From Aquincola tertiaricarbonis (GTDB lineage: Bacteria > Pseudomonadota > Gammaproteobacteria > Burkholderiales > Burkholderiaceae_C): 64,000 bases of DNA. The translations under genes were made by a program, and so were the position numbers. Shown one piece after another: positions 26,167 through 34,993 of this stretch. Location: NCBI RefSeq assembly GCF_023573145.1, contig NZ_CP097635.1:1054001-1118000 (forward strand), written 5' to 3'. Each line of letters starts with the position of its first letter. The stretch's first letter is position 1. Below the pieces are notes generated by a model that was given only the letters and a program-made list of their open reading frames with translations, made no database searches and had not been told where the DNA came from.

Positions 26167-29100
26167 TTAGTCATCGAAGCTCTCGGAGATGAGGATTCCT
26201 GGTGCCGATGCAGCGGCGACGGTTGCCGTAGAGACATGCCTCGGGCCGTGTTGCAGATGGAAGTCGCTCAGGATGTCGAGCACACCGTCCAAAATTGCCG
26301 CTGTGCTGAGCTTGTCTTTGCTGGCTCGCGTCGCAAGCTGGGCGAGGCGCCTAGGCAGTGCCTGATATGTTCCGACAGTGATGGCCGCCTCAGCCAATGC
26401 AAGGCGCGCTTTGTCTCCTTCGCTGCACACCGGCGCCCGAGCGATAGCCTTCAACAGCGAAATCGCTTTTGTGTCCCGTGGACCAAGCTTGGTCTGAGGC
26501 GCTGCCGCCTCAGGTTCGTTGGCAGCCACCTCTTCGGCGAAGCGGGCGACTGCAGCCTGCACCTGCTCATGGTGCAGGGAGTGCAACCGGTAAGGCATCT
26601 CAGACGGAGGCGCGCGAAGTTCCTGCGCTGCTTCCACCACCGAAATCTCGTCGACCAGCCCTTCCGCTCGAATTCGGTAAAACCCATCGCGACGCTGAGA
26701 GCGGATGAAAGCCACCGTCGTCCTCGCCCGCTTATCGTTCTTCCGTCCGACACGAACCCTTCGCGGAAGGTGTTTGATGCGCCGAAAGTCCTCTGGATGC
26801 GTTTCCCTGAATTTGCGTAGCTCCAGCAGCAAAGTGAGCCGCTCGTCGCGCTCCTCCTCATCGAACTCGTGGTCGAACATGCCAAACGTCTCGACGACCT
26901 CTTCATCTGAGTAGATTTGGCTGTCCTCGCCGAGAGCCGAGTGGAAGGCTTGCAGCTTCATGAGCGCACGCTTCCGGAGCTCGATGTCGTTGTCTACTTG
27001 CGCTGACGGATAGAAGTTAAAGATGTGAACCGTCGGAGCCGTCGTCCCGATTCGGTTGACGCGGCCGATGCGCTGCATTAGCAGCGTCGAATTCCACGGC
27101 GTGTCGTAGTTGACGATGACGTTTGACCTGTGAAGGTTCACGCCTTCCGCCAGTACCTGCGTCGTGAGAATGATGTCGCAGTTGTCGACCTGCTGCTTCG
27201 CATTGGCATCGAAGTTCCCCCTGATATCCGGCATCAACTCTTTGCGGTTGGACGAATCGACAGCGAGGACTCGCGTGTAGCCGGCCTCGGCTAGCCGTTG
27301 CTTCAAGTAGTCTGTGGTGTCCTTAGCCTCGGAGAAGACGACGAGCTTGTTCCCCGCGTGGTTGATGGTCCTGTCGAAGAGGCGGCTCTTCAGGTAGTCG
27401 AGGAAGGCGTCGAACTTAGGGTCCTCGTCAACGCGAGACCATGCATCACACAGCATGTTCAAAGCTGCAAGGTCGGCCTCCAGGTCAGCCATGAGACCCT
27501 TGTCGAAACTGCCGGACGAGAACTGCCGCACCTTGGTGCCATCGCCCTCTGCGAGCAGTTCAAGCAGCCGTTCCTCGTCATCCTCGAGGATAAGCTTGGT
27601 GATGTTCACGTCGGACGAGATGTACACCACGCCCTTCTTGAGATTCGTGAGCATCACGCGAGTCGCATCTCTGAAGCGGGTCAGTGACTGACGGAACGCG
27701 TGGAAGCTGCTGTCGAGTCTCTTGGCCAGCCCGACCCGCATAATCTTCGCAAGTTGTGTCGCGGCCATGTCCGCCAATGGCACGTCGGCGCGCGCCTCGG
27801 GGACGAGGTACGCAAGAGCCCTGTACCGCGCATAGGTCAGCGGAGCGGCGCCCCGGCCTGCGAGCGCCGCCATAGATTGGTCGTAGAGCCGCTCAACAAT
27901 CGGCGAGAGCCGGTACATGATGGGCTCGGGCTTGTTCACACGCGGGAACTGAATGCCCTGAGCAGCAAGGTCGGCGCTGTACAGTTCGTGGCCGACAAGG
28001 TCTGAGCGGGTACGGCGAATCGTTATCTCGGACAGGACCTTGATGCGAATGTCTTCGTAGATGCCCGCCACTCGGGCTGTGGCTTGCGCCGTTGGCAACG
28101 ACTTTGCATCGGCGAAAGCCTTCTCCTTAGCGGCGAAGTACGCCTGCAAGTTCAAGACGGACAGGGTCGAGCGCCGAAGGTCTTGGAACAGCGAAATCAG
28201 ATTCCGCAAGTCAGCCGGCCGGTTGTTGAGCGGCGTTGCCGAGACGAGGATGACCTTCTTGGAAGCGCGCGAGCCATCAGGCAGCAGATGCTCACTTGGC
28301 GTCTTGCATATACGCTGCAGTTCTTCGAATTGCGCTGTGACGTCGTTGCGGAACCGATGCACTTCATCAATAACGACGAGGTCGTAGCGCTCGACATTGC
28401 GCAGGGACGACAGCTTCCCGATAGTGACAATCTTGCAGTTGTCCAACTTGAAGAGCTCGACCGTCTCCTGCCAGTTTTCTTCGATGCTGGGTGGCGTGAC
28501 GATGAGCGTGCTGGACCGGTATTCTGGAAAGCCGTTCTTAAAGAAAAATTTCTTGGCGACGAGCGTGGCGATAACCGTCTTGCCGAGACCGACAACGTCG
28601 GCAAGAAAGAAGCCTCCGTGCTGCTGCAGGAGCCGATAGCCCGCGTTGACGGCATCGGCCTGGTACGAGAGCCGCTTGAAGCCATTCGGCAGGTCAGAGA
28701 CAGCGTTCGGGTCGTATTCAATTGCCGACCCGAAATATTCGATGAGGAGCTTGTAGTAGAGCTCTGAAGGAGTGACCTGGACGCCGAGATACGTCTGCTT
28801 GTGTGCCTCCTCCACCTGCTCCGGCAGGATGCGGACCGACTCCTGCCAAAGCCGCTGGAACTCGTCGGCAGCGAACTTCACTTCGTCGTAGTAGTGAAGC
28901 AGGACGTTGAACTCGTAGTTGGTCTCCTGGTCCTCCTTCCCAAGGCCCGCTGCCGTCAGGTTGGACGAGCCAGTGATGACAGCGCCAGGCTTGTGCTCGT
29001 TGAATCCCTTCGGGAGGAACACGTAGACCTTGGCGTGAAGCTTGCGAGTCGGATGCGCGCGAATCTCGACTCGACCGCCGGCGACATCCTCGATGAACTG

Positions 29101-29433
29101 TTGGACGCCGGCTTCAACCGACTGGTCATAGGGGGCATGCTCAATATCGTCACGCAGCGAGGCCTCCACCTCGTTTCTGACTTTGGCGTCGTCGCCGGTG
29201 AAGAGGAGCCCCTTGCGGTTGTACTCCGCCATCAGGCGGTCCACGTTGATTCCAACGAGTATGCGAATGCGCGGGACCTTTGCAAGGTGCGGCTGGATCG
29301 CGAAATATCCGCTCGCGCGGAGGTACCCAATCAGCGCGTCGAACTGTTCGATATCGGCGTTGTTGTCGAAGATGCCTCGAAACTTTTCGAGGACGGTGTT
29401 GTCACCTTGATTCGTGAAGAACTTCAACCCCAT
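26167..29433 (-). CDS. PLD-domain SNF2-type helicase, restriction-linked
   Basis: 1088 residues. The N-terminal domain has a phospholipase D-like nuclease motif: HAKVYVFLPKG (about 132) and GSSNLTAAGL (about 157). The SNF2/SF2 helicase core follows: Walker A ADVVGLGKT (about 278), DEVH box (about 355), SATPLNN (about 388), and the C-lobe with EGVNLHRSNVIVNYDTPWNS and LLMQRIGRVNRIGT. It presumably translocates on DNA and cleaves it. It overlaps the methyltransferase gene downstream and forms a two-gene restriction-type system. The gene is intact although its partner is interrupted. Family resemblance is to PLD-helicases such as those of the NgoAVII/CglI class, here fused in one chain. Confidence 0.85.
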   Translation of the reverse strand: MGLKFFTNQGDNTVLEKFRGIFDNNADIEQFDALIGYLRASGYFAIQPHLAKVPRIRILVGINVDRLMAEYNRKGLLFTGDDAKVRNEVEASLRDDIEHAPYDQSVEAGVQQFIEDVAGGRVEIRAHPTRKLHAKVYVFLPKGFNEHKPGAVITGSSNLTAAGLGKEDQETNYEFNVLLHYYDEVKFAADEFQRLWQESVRILPEQVEEAHKQTYLGVQVTPSELYYKLLIEYFGSAIEYDPNAVSDLPNGFKRLSYQADAVNAGYRLLQQHGGFFLADVVGLGKTVIATLVAKKFFFKNGFPEYRSSTLIVTPPSIEENWQETVELFKLDNCKIVTIGKLSSLRNVERYDLVVIDEVHRFRNDVTAQFEELQRICKTPSEHLLPDGSRASKKVILVSATPLNNRPADLRNLISLFQDLRRSTLSVLNLQAYFAAKEKAFADAKSLPTAQATARVAGIYEDIRIKVLSEITIRRTRSDLVGHELYSADLAAQGIQFPRVNKPEPIMYRLSPIVERLYDQSMAALAGRGAAPLTYARYRALAYLVPEARADVPLADMAATQLAKIMRVGLAKRLDSSFHAFRQSLTRFRDATRVMLTNLKKGVVYISSDVNITKLILEDDEERLLELLAEGDGTKVRQFSSGSFDKGLMADLEADLAALNMLCDAWSRVDEDPKFDAFLDYLKSRLFDRTINHAGNKLVVFSEAKDTTDYLKQRLAEAGYTRVLAVDSSNRKELMPDIRGNFDANAKQQVDNCDIILTTQVLAEGVNLHRSNVIVNYDTPWNSTLLMQRIGRVNRIGTTAPTVHIFNFYPSAQVDNDIELRKRALMKLQAFHSALGEDSQIYSDEEVVETFGMFDHEFDEEERDERLTLLLELRKFRETHPEDFRRIKHLPRRVRVGRKNDKRARTTVAFIRSQRRDGFYRIRAEGLVDEISVVEAAQELRAPPSEMPYRLHSLHHEQVQAAVARFAEEVAANEPEAAAPQTKLGPRDTKAISLLKAIARAPVCSEGDKARLALAEAAITVGTYQALPRRLAQLATRASKDKLSTAAILDGVLDILSDFHLQHGPRHVSTATVAAASAPGILISESFDD

Positions 29434-29574
29434 CGGGCTCCCCTAGTGATATGCATGCGGACCACGGCGGTTCTTGTCTACTTCAATGCGTAGTCGGGCT
29501 CGAACGGCTCCTTGAGCCTCGACGCCGTGACCTTTTGGCCGAGCGATGCTTTCAAGTCATGCTCCCTCGTTAGC

Positions 29575-29760
29575 TCAGCGACTCGTCGGCCTCTTTGTGA
29601 GCGTGTGGCCAGTGGCTATTCCTAGCCTTTCACAGTGCTCGCGTACGAGCACCTCGATGAAGTTGGCGATGGTGCGGTGGTCACGCGCTGCCGCGACCCG
29701 CACCAGCTCCTTCATCTCTGGGCTCACGCGGAGGTTTAGCGTCTCTGTCTTCCTGTCCAT
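29575..29760 (-). CDS. Ribbon-helix-helix protein
   Basis: 61 residues from the ATG at 29760. The sequence RKTETLNLRVSPEMKELVRV then AAARDHRTIANFIEVLVREH is a typical RHH (Arc/MetJ or CopG) fold: one strand, two helices, with an N-terminal basic segment. It is probably a small DNA-binding regulator or antitoxin. No toxin-like partner is visible at its 3' side. It lies between the umuC remnant and the helicase gene on the same strand, so it could regulate the latter operon. Confidence 0.6.
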   Translation of the reverse strand: MDRKTETLNLRVSPEMKELVRVAAARDHRTIANFIEVLVREHCERLGIATGHTLTKRPTSR

Positions 29761-29822
29761 CCGCCCATCCTTGCATGTGCCGCACGCAATGTAACGCAGA
29801 TGTGCGTCCGGGCCGTTAGGGG

Positions 29823-31160
29823 CTACGCTCGGGCAACCGGTATTTCCGCCCAGGAGGTGGTGTACCGTGGCGTCCGCCGTTCGCGCTTCATCGCCCATCA
29901 GCGCGTGCTCGCCCTCGTCGGGCTGCCGGTGCTGGACAAGAAGATCGAGCCGCGGCCGTGCTGGGCGTTGACCGTGTCCAAAGCTCTCATTAGACGCGCG
30001 CGCCCGTCGTGCTCGTTGACAGGCTGACCATCGGCGGCCAAGCCACCGACCAGGTTGAGTTCACGCTGCACCTGCGTTTCCGGCTGCAAGTCGACCAACA
30101 TGACGCCGGCCTTCGCGAACTTGAAGCCGGTCTTGTAGATGGCCTCAAGCCCGGCAGCGGCGGCGCGAACAAGGAGACCAGACTCCGCCGTCGGCCGCCG
30201 CAGGGGCACGGTGACAGTGCGGCTGTACTGCCGGTCGCGCTTGCGGAACGGCGAGGTCATGATGAACACCATCACGGCGCCGGCGAGGTGTTGCTGCTTG
30301 CGCAGCTTCTCGGCGCCGCGCACAGCAAACGTGGAAATTGCCGCGACCAGGTCATCGAGCGCGAGGACGGGTGTTCCGAACGACCGAGAGCACATGATTC
30401 GCTGCTTCGGCGCCGGCACGTCCTCGAGCTTCACCCAGGGGTGCCGCGAAGCTCCAGCACCGTGCGCTCTAGGACGACGCTGAATCGCTTTCGCATCGTC
30501 CCGAGGTCGAGCCCCTGTAGGTCGAAGACTGTGGTGATGCCAGCGTCGACCAGTTGCCGCCCGATGCGCGGCCCCACGCCCCACACTTCGCCCACCTCAG
30601 TCGAAGCCAGCAGACCGGTCAATAGTCCCTCTGCTAGCTGGCTCAAATTACAGACCTACGCCAGTTGCTCCGGGTAGGAGCCTGGCTTCCGCTCTGCAGT
30701 CTTGGCGATGTGGTTGGCCAACTTCGCAATCGTCTTGGTCGCCCCCGGACCACACAGCATGGGATGCCGGTGACTTGAAGAACTTCGTCCCGCAGCCGGC
30801 AACCGATGGCGACCAGGTGCCCGCGGACGTCCTCAAAATCAAGGATGCACTCGTCGATGGAGTAGAGTTCCTGGCGCGCGGCATGACGCCCGATGACTTG
30901 CGTCATGCGGTCGCTCATCTCGCCGTACAGCTCGAAGTTGGCAGAAAGCGCGACCAGCCCGCCTCCTGCTCGAGGTGCCGGATTTCGAACGAGGGCTGCG
31001 CCATCTTCACGCCGAGAGCCTTGGCCTCGTTCGAGCGGGCGATGGCACATCCGTCGTTGTTGCTGAGCACGACGACGGGCCGACCGACGGGGCCGGCCGG
31101 AAGACGCTCGCAGCAGACGTAGAAGTTGTTGCCGTCGACAAGCGCGAGCACGGTCAAGTC
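29823..31160 (-). pseudogene. umuC: DNA polymerase V catalytic subunit UmuC, multiply frameshifted
   Basis: Pieces in order on the minus strand: VLALVDGNNFYVCCERLPAG, VVVLSNNDGCAIARSNEAKA, ELYSIDECILDFEDV (catalytic acidic residues), VWGVGPRIGRQLVDAGITTV and the C-terminus WAMKRERRTPRYTTSWAEIP with stop at 29823. At least three frame changes separate them, near 30960, 30730-30650, 30470 and 29920. There is no umuD beside it. It would have been an SOS-induced translesion polymerase brought by the mobile element. Non-functional unless the frame changes are errors. Confidence 0.8.
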
Positions 31161-31789
31161 CCAAAGTGTCGCTGCGGCAAGCAGTCCGTGGAATTGGTGG
31201 AGACGACATTGATGTCGACTTGTCGCTTCGGCCGCTGGCCGACGATGACCATCAGGGCACTTGTAATAGCGGCCAGGCCGTTCGACATCTTGAGCGCCAC
31301 GACGAGTTCGTGCACCGCGTTGCCGTCCGCCCGTCGCAGCGGGTGGATGCCGGCGTGGATGTAGGAATTGAGGACGTCCCAGGAGCTCGCGCGGAACTCG
31401 CGCAGTGACCGTTTCAGGTCCTCGGGTGCCTGCGATTTCTCGATGGCGGTGAGCAGCTCTGCGGCCAGGCCCAGACTCTTTGCGGCCTTGAGGGTGCCTG
31501 TCGTCAGCGGCGCAGCGAGGGCCGCAACATCGGAGGCGTCGGCCGCGAAGAGCGCCCACACCGCACGCAGAACTGCCTCGTACTGCATTCGTAGAAGGCC
31601 AATGGCCGATGCGCCGAGGCCTGCTGCCAGGGTCAGGCGCAGTGCGGCCGCGTGCTGGCTGGAGAGCAGCAATGCGTCCATCGTGACAGTGGCGCGTTCG
31701 GCTCGCAGGATGTCATTTAAGACTCCAACAGCCTGAGCCAATGCGGCATGGAGTGCGTCGCTGCGTTCCAGCAGGGGGACCAGGTCCAT
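31154..31789 (-). CDS. Hypothetical helical protein
   Basis: 211 residues. Mostly helical, beginning MDLVPLLERSDALHAALAQA and with a conserved-looking core LRMQYEAVLRAVWALFAADA followed by SSWDVLNSYIHAGIHPLRRA. No signal peptide or catalytic motif is recognised. It follows the HD-hydrolase remnant by a few bases on the same strand and its stop overlaps the decayed umuC start by a few bases. Similar proteins of unknown function are found in accessory regions of proteobacteria. Confidence 0.5.
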   Translation of the reverse strand: MDLVPLLERSDALHAALAQAVGVLNDILRAERATVTMDALLLSSQHAAALRLTLAAGLGASAIGLLRMQYEAVLRAVWALFAADASDVAALAAPLTTGTLKAAKSLGLAAELLTAIEKSQAPEDLKRSLREFRASSWDVLNSYIHAGIHPLRRADGNAVHELVVALKMSNGLAAITSALMVIVGQRPKRQVDINVVSTNSTDCLPQRHFGT

Positions 31790-31795
31790 GTTGTC

Positions 31796-32130
31796 TCACT
31801 CGTCTGCAGGTCGAGAAGCGTAGGCCTCGGCGAACACTCGCAGCATGGCGTCATTGATTCACGGGAGGCCATCGACCACCCGCTTCGCCCAGTCAAAATA
31901 TTCCTGTCGCCGGGACACTGACCAGTCCGCCGGAGGTGTCGCGGCGATGTCGCCTAGGTTGCAGGTCTTGTCCGCAAGCTTAAATAGCGCCGCGCCGGCG
32001 CTCTTGTGCGGCGCGTGCTCCACCTGCAGCTCTTTTCGTCGCTGCGTTGGCAATGACTTGTTGTCGGTGACCTCGATGACGACGTCGGTCACTGCGTCGC
32101 CAAAGCGCGCACGAAGCTCGAACAACACTT
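31796..32130 (-). pseudogene. HD-domain phosphohydrolase, C-terminal remnant
   Basis: From about 32130 the frame reads ELRARFGDAVTDVVIEVTDN, KELQVEHAPHKSAGAALFKL and ADKTCNLGDIAATPPADW, the C-terminal half of a SpoT-like HD phosphohydrolase (ADKxxN block). The N-terminal half with the first HD residues is missing. The frame ends early at 31859; the original tail INDAMLRVFAEAYASRPADE follows the stop and ends at 31796. It is physically fused to the recombinase piece above. Confidence 0.65.
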
Positions 32131-32896
32131 GGATGACGCGTATGTCTACCTTGCGTTCCAGCAGGTGTGTCGCAAAGCTGTGGCGCAGGGTGTGGGTGGA
32201 CACGCGCTTGTCGATTCCGGCGGCTTCCGCCGCCGCGTGGACGGCGCGATTGAGCTGCCGCACAGTCAAAGGATCCATCGGGTTCTGCCCGGGGAACAGC
32301 CATCCACCCGGCGGGATGCGGCCCCGGGCATGAGCCAATCGCCACCATGTGCGCAGCCGCTGCAGCAACACGGGACTGAACATGGCGTATCGATCCTTGC
32401 GTCCTCTACCCTGCTCCACCCGCAACGCCATGCGCTGGCTGTCGACATCGGTGACCTTCAGACCGATGACTTCACTGGCACGCAGGCCTGCGCCGTAGGC
32501 GACTGACAACGCCACCTGGTGCTTGACATTGTGTGCGGCCGCGATCAGGCGCGACACTTCCTGCACGCTGAGCACTGTCAGCAGGCTCTGAGGCACCTTG
32601 AGTGGCTGCATCTTGGCCATCAGGTCGATGCGCCCGAGCATGACATCAAAGAAAAACTGCGAACCGGTCAACGTGACGTTCAGCGTGATCGGCGAGGTAC
32701 CGCTGTCGACAAGATAGAGCTGGAAGCTGCGCAGCTCCTCCACGGTGGCGGTGTCGGGGGACCGCGACAGGTAGGCCGCCAGCCGGCGCACCACTCGGAC
32801 GTATGAAAGTTGCGTGTTCGCTGCCAGCTTGCGCATGCGCATGTCGTCGAGCATGCGTTGGCGTAGCGGCGTGACGCCTGATGAAGTCATGTGCAT
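31859..32896 (-). pseudogene. Tyrosine recombinase truncated and fused to an HD-hydrolase fragment
   Basis: 345 residues from MHMTSSG at 32896. The first 255 residues are a XerC/D-like recombinase: N-terminal SAM-like domain (LSYVRVVRRLAAYLSR), catalytic R in YGAGLRASEVIGL and HTLRHSFATHL. The protein then reads VIQVL and, instead of LGH...Y with the second catalytic histidine and tyrosine, passes in frame into the HD-hydrolase sequence. It is catalytically dead. Such recombinases accompany IS91-type elements. The junction at about 32130 marks a deletion or insertion edge. Confidence 0.75.
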
Positions 32897-33308
32897 GATG
32901 CTGCTCCGTCGAAGGACGAGGCGGATCGCCTCGCCTTCTAACGTCACAGAACAAGCAGCGCAACGAGCCGCGAAGGCCGCAGCCAGGCGCACCTACCGCG
33001 AGAGCGGTTTAGTCCTTTGGCCGGAAGGGAACGTTGACATGCGTCCGCTTTGGACGGCATGCGCTTGCAGTGAACATGCTTAGAGTCAAGAGAGCCATCA
33101 CCCAGCGCAGTCGTTCTTCGAACGCTGATCACACGAAGGGACATAAGCCAGTGGCCCACCGTCGGGCCGCTGAAACGGCAGCAAATCCAGCGCAGCCCCG
33201 GCACCTTATCGCAGCTATCGTTTAGGTATGCCGAAGACGCTGCATGCGCGCTCGCACAGCCGGTGCATGTCAGCGTCTGACGACGAGGTAACTGTTGAGG
33301 ACGGTTCC
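32897..33308. other. Gap upstream of the excisionase gene
   Basis: Holds the divergent promoter regions of the recombinase remnant and the excisionase-like gene. Short frames are not convincing. The part before 33309 has a GAGGA ribosome-binding site for the next gene. Confidence 0.4.
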
Positions 33309-33722
33309 ATGTTGAAACGCGGCCTGAACTATGCCGAGGCGATGGTGTACGTAGGCGTCAAGCGCAAGACGTTTGACGCCCGGTGGCGGCCGCGTTTGAC
33401 CACCATGTCGCAAGGCTCCAGTCTGATCTTCGACCGCCTGGAACTGGACCGCCTCTTCGACACGTTCAAACAGGATGAGCAGCCGGCTCACGCGGAGAGC
33501 TGGCAACACAACCTCGATGCTGCAACTAGCAGCGACGAAGCGCAGAATCCCCCTTGGAACGGACGGCCCATCACCGCGAAAGGAGTGCTTTTATGGGCCA
33601 GTCAACCGGGGGCATCCTCCCCGACAAGAGCAGCGGCGGCTGGCAGGTCGACCGCTGGTACGCCAAGACCCGACTTCGCAAGCGTGGCTTCGTTACTTTT
33701 GAAGAAGCGCAAAGGTGGCTGA
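33309..33722 (+). CDS. Probable excisionase / recombination directionality factor
   Basis: 137 residues from the ATG at 33309, preceded by GAGGA at 8 bases. The N-terminus MLKRGLNYAEAMVYVGVKRK then TFDARWRPRL is a winged helix-turn-helix like AlpA/Xis proteins. The distal part is low-complexity and overlaps the integrase start by 130 bases in another frame, so the functional domain is probably only the first 65 residues. Position immediately upstream of the integrase supports a role in excision or integrase regulation. Confidence 0.5.
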   Translation: MLKRGLNYAEAMVYVGVKRKTFDARWRPRLTTMSQGSSLIFDRLELDRLFDTFKQDEQPAHAESWQHNLDAATSSDEAQNPPWNGRPITAKGVLLWASQPGASSPTRAAAAGRSTAGTPRPDFASVASLLLKKRKGG

Positions 33723-34753
33723 TCAAGCGCCTGGACGAGCTCCGGCAAGTCCAGCTGCACGGTGAGCGACCAAGCCGCACCTTCAGCGACGCGGCAGCCC
33801 ACTACCTCACTCTGTACGAGGACAAGGCCTCCATCGAGTCCGACATTTACCACCTGAAAAGCGTCATGCCGACCATTGGCCACCTTCCGCTGGACCAAGT
33901 CCACGACGGCAGCCTCGCGCCGCACGTCGCCCGTCGCCTGGCGGAGGGCCGCGCTCACAAGACGGTCAACTTGGAGCTGAGCGTGGTCCGTCGGGTGCTG
34001 CGGCTGGCAGCCACCCACTGGCGGGATGGAACCGGCAAGACCTGGCTCGACCGGGCGCCACTGGTCACCATGCTGCCGCTGGTTGGTCACCAGCGGGAGC
34101 CTTCGCCGATCAGCTGGGCTCAGCAGCAGTTGCTGCTGTCCAAGCTCCCGCGGCACCTCGCCCGCATGGCCCTGTTCGTGTTGAACACCGGTGTGCGGGA
34201 CGATGTGGTGTGCAGCCTGCAGTGGACATGGGAGATCAAGGTGCCTGAACTGGGCATCAGCGTTTTTGAGGTGCCGCGCGCGCACGTCAAGGGTCGCCGG
34301 CGCACCCGCCTGGTGGTCTGCAATTCGGTCGCCCAGTCGCAGGTCGAGTTGGTCCGTGGACAGCATGAGACGCATGTCTTCGCCTACCGGCGCGAGCGCA
34401 TCACGAACGTCACCAAGGTGCCGGTGATGCCGTACCGCCCCGTCCAGACCATGAACAACACGGCCTGGCAGCGGGCCCGCCGGGAGGCGGGCCTGGGCGA
34501 CCTCCATGTGCACGACCTCAGGCACACCGCCGGCATGCGCCTGCGGGAGGCGGGCGTGTCGGAGTCTGCGATCGCCGACATCCTCTGGCACAGCACGCGA
34601 TCGATGACCCACCACTACAGCATGGCTCAGATCGTCGAGATTCATGCTGCCTTGGAGAAGATCCGGGACGACTCGGGCCGGTGGAACAAATCGCTGGCGA
34701 CCTTAAAGCTTGAACAACAGCAGGCGCGCGAGCGCCAGGTGGCTAACGGCTGA
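33593..34753 (+). CDS. Tyrosine site-specific integrase of the genomic island
   Basis: 386 residues from the ATG at 33593, preceded by AAAGGAG. N-terminal arm-binding segment, SAM-like core-binding domain (FSDAAAHYLTLYEDKASIES), and a catalytic domain with R in LNTGVRDDVVCSLQW, HDLRHTAGMRLR (HxxR), HSTRSMTHHYS with the nucleophile tyrosine. The second histidine position is a W-H pair as in several family members. The gene points to the 3' end of tRNA-Arg, about 105 bases away, which is the standard layout for an element integrated at a tRNA gene. It appears intact and may still excise the island. Confidence 0.85.
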   Translation: MGQSTGGILPDKSSGGWQVDRWYAKTRLRKRGFVTFEEAQRWLIKRLDELRQVQLHGERPSRTFSDAAAHYLTLYEDKASIESDIYHLKSVMPTIGHLPLDQVHDGSLAPHVARRLAEGRAHKTVNLELSVVRRVLRLAATHWRDGTGKTWLDRAPLVTMLPLVGHQREPSPISWAQQQLLLSKLPRHLARMALFVLNTGVRDDVVCSLQWTWEIKVPELGISVFEVPRAHVKGRRRTRLVVCNSVAQSQVELVRGQHETHVFAYRRERITNVTKVPVMPYRPVQTMNNTAWQRARREAGLGDLHVHDLRHTAGMRLREAGVSESAIADILWHSTRSMTHHYSMAQIVEIHAALEKIRDDSGRWNKSLATLKLEQQQARERQVANG

Positions 34754-34772
34754 GGGCATGCGGGGGTGCCAT

Positions 34773-34799
34773 GGGGACCTGAATCCCCCAAAGGTCCCC
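34773..34799. repeat. Inverted repeat after the integrase gene
   Basis: GGGGACCT (34773-34780) and AGGTCCCC (34792-34799) with an 11-base loop. There is no U-run, so its role as a terminator is doubtful. It might belong to the attachment region. Confidence 0.4.
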
Positions 34800-34809
34800 C
34801 GCAAAGAAA

Positions 34810-34841
34810 AACGCCTTAGACGGTTGCCCGTCTAAGGCGTT
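34810..34841 (-). terminator. Rho-independent terminator downstream of tRNA-Arg
   Basis: AACGCCTTAGACGG (34810-34823) pairs with CCGTCTAAGGCGTT (34828-34841) with a four-base loop. On the minus strand the stem is followed by TTTTC, so it ends the tRNA transcript. Confidence 0.85.
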
Positions 34842-34858
34842 GATTCAGAACGTTGTTC

Positions 34859-34935
34859 TGGTGCGGCTGGCAGGATTCGAACCCACGACCCCTTGGTTCG
34901 TAGCCAAGTACTCTATCCAACTGAGCTACAGCCGC
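34859..34935 (-). tRNA. tRNA-Arg (anticodon ACG)
   Basis: 77 bases including an encoded CCA. The minus strand starts GCGGCTGTAGCTCAGTTGGA, has the anticodon loop CTTGGCTACGAACCAAG with anticodon ACG, the T arm GGGTTCGAATCC and ends GCCGCACCA. All four arms pair. The 3' end faces the integrase gene, so it is the probable attachment site of the accessory element. Confidence 0.95.
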
Positions 34936-34993
34936 TGAAGCCTCACAGTATAGCGAGCATTTTTCGCTGCGGTCAATACCTGAGTAAATTACT

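Larger units (their letters stand above)
21560..26174 (-). pseudogene. Type IIG-like DNA methyltransferase/specificity gene split by an IS3 element
   Basis: With the IS (22500-23814) and one CTC copy removed, 3297 bases remain in one uninterrupted frame of 1098 residues. The junction reads [20 protein letters not shown]. Motif X is FYTPKAVVEFM (about 408), motif I VCDPAVGSGAFPMG (about 472) and motif IV IANPPYI (about 698), an N6-adenine methyltransferase of the Eco57I type. The C-terminal third (FLVGYLHSD, FGGLAMSGGYLPFQAPHLRV) is a TaqI-like target-recognition domain, now cut off. The ATG at 26174 overlaps the helicase stop by eight bases. As it stands the product lacks its recognition domain. 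Confidence 0.85.
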
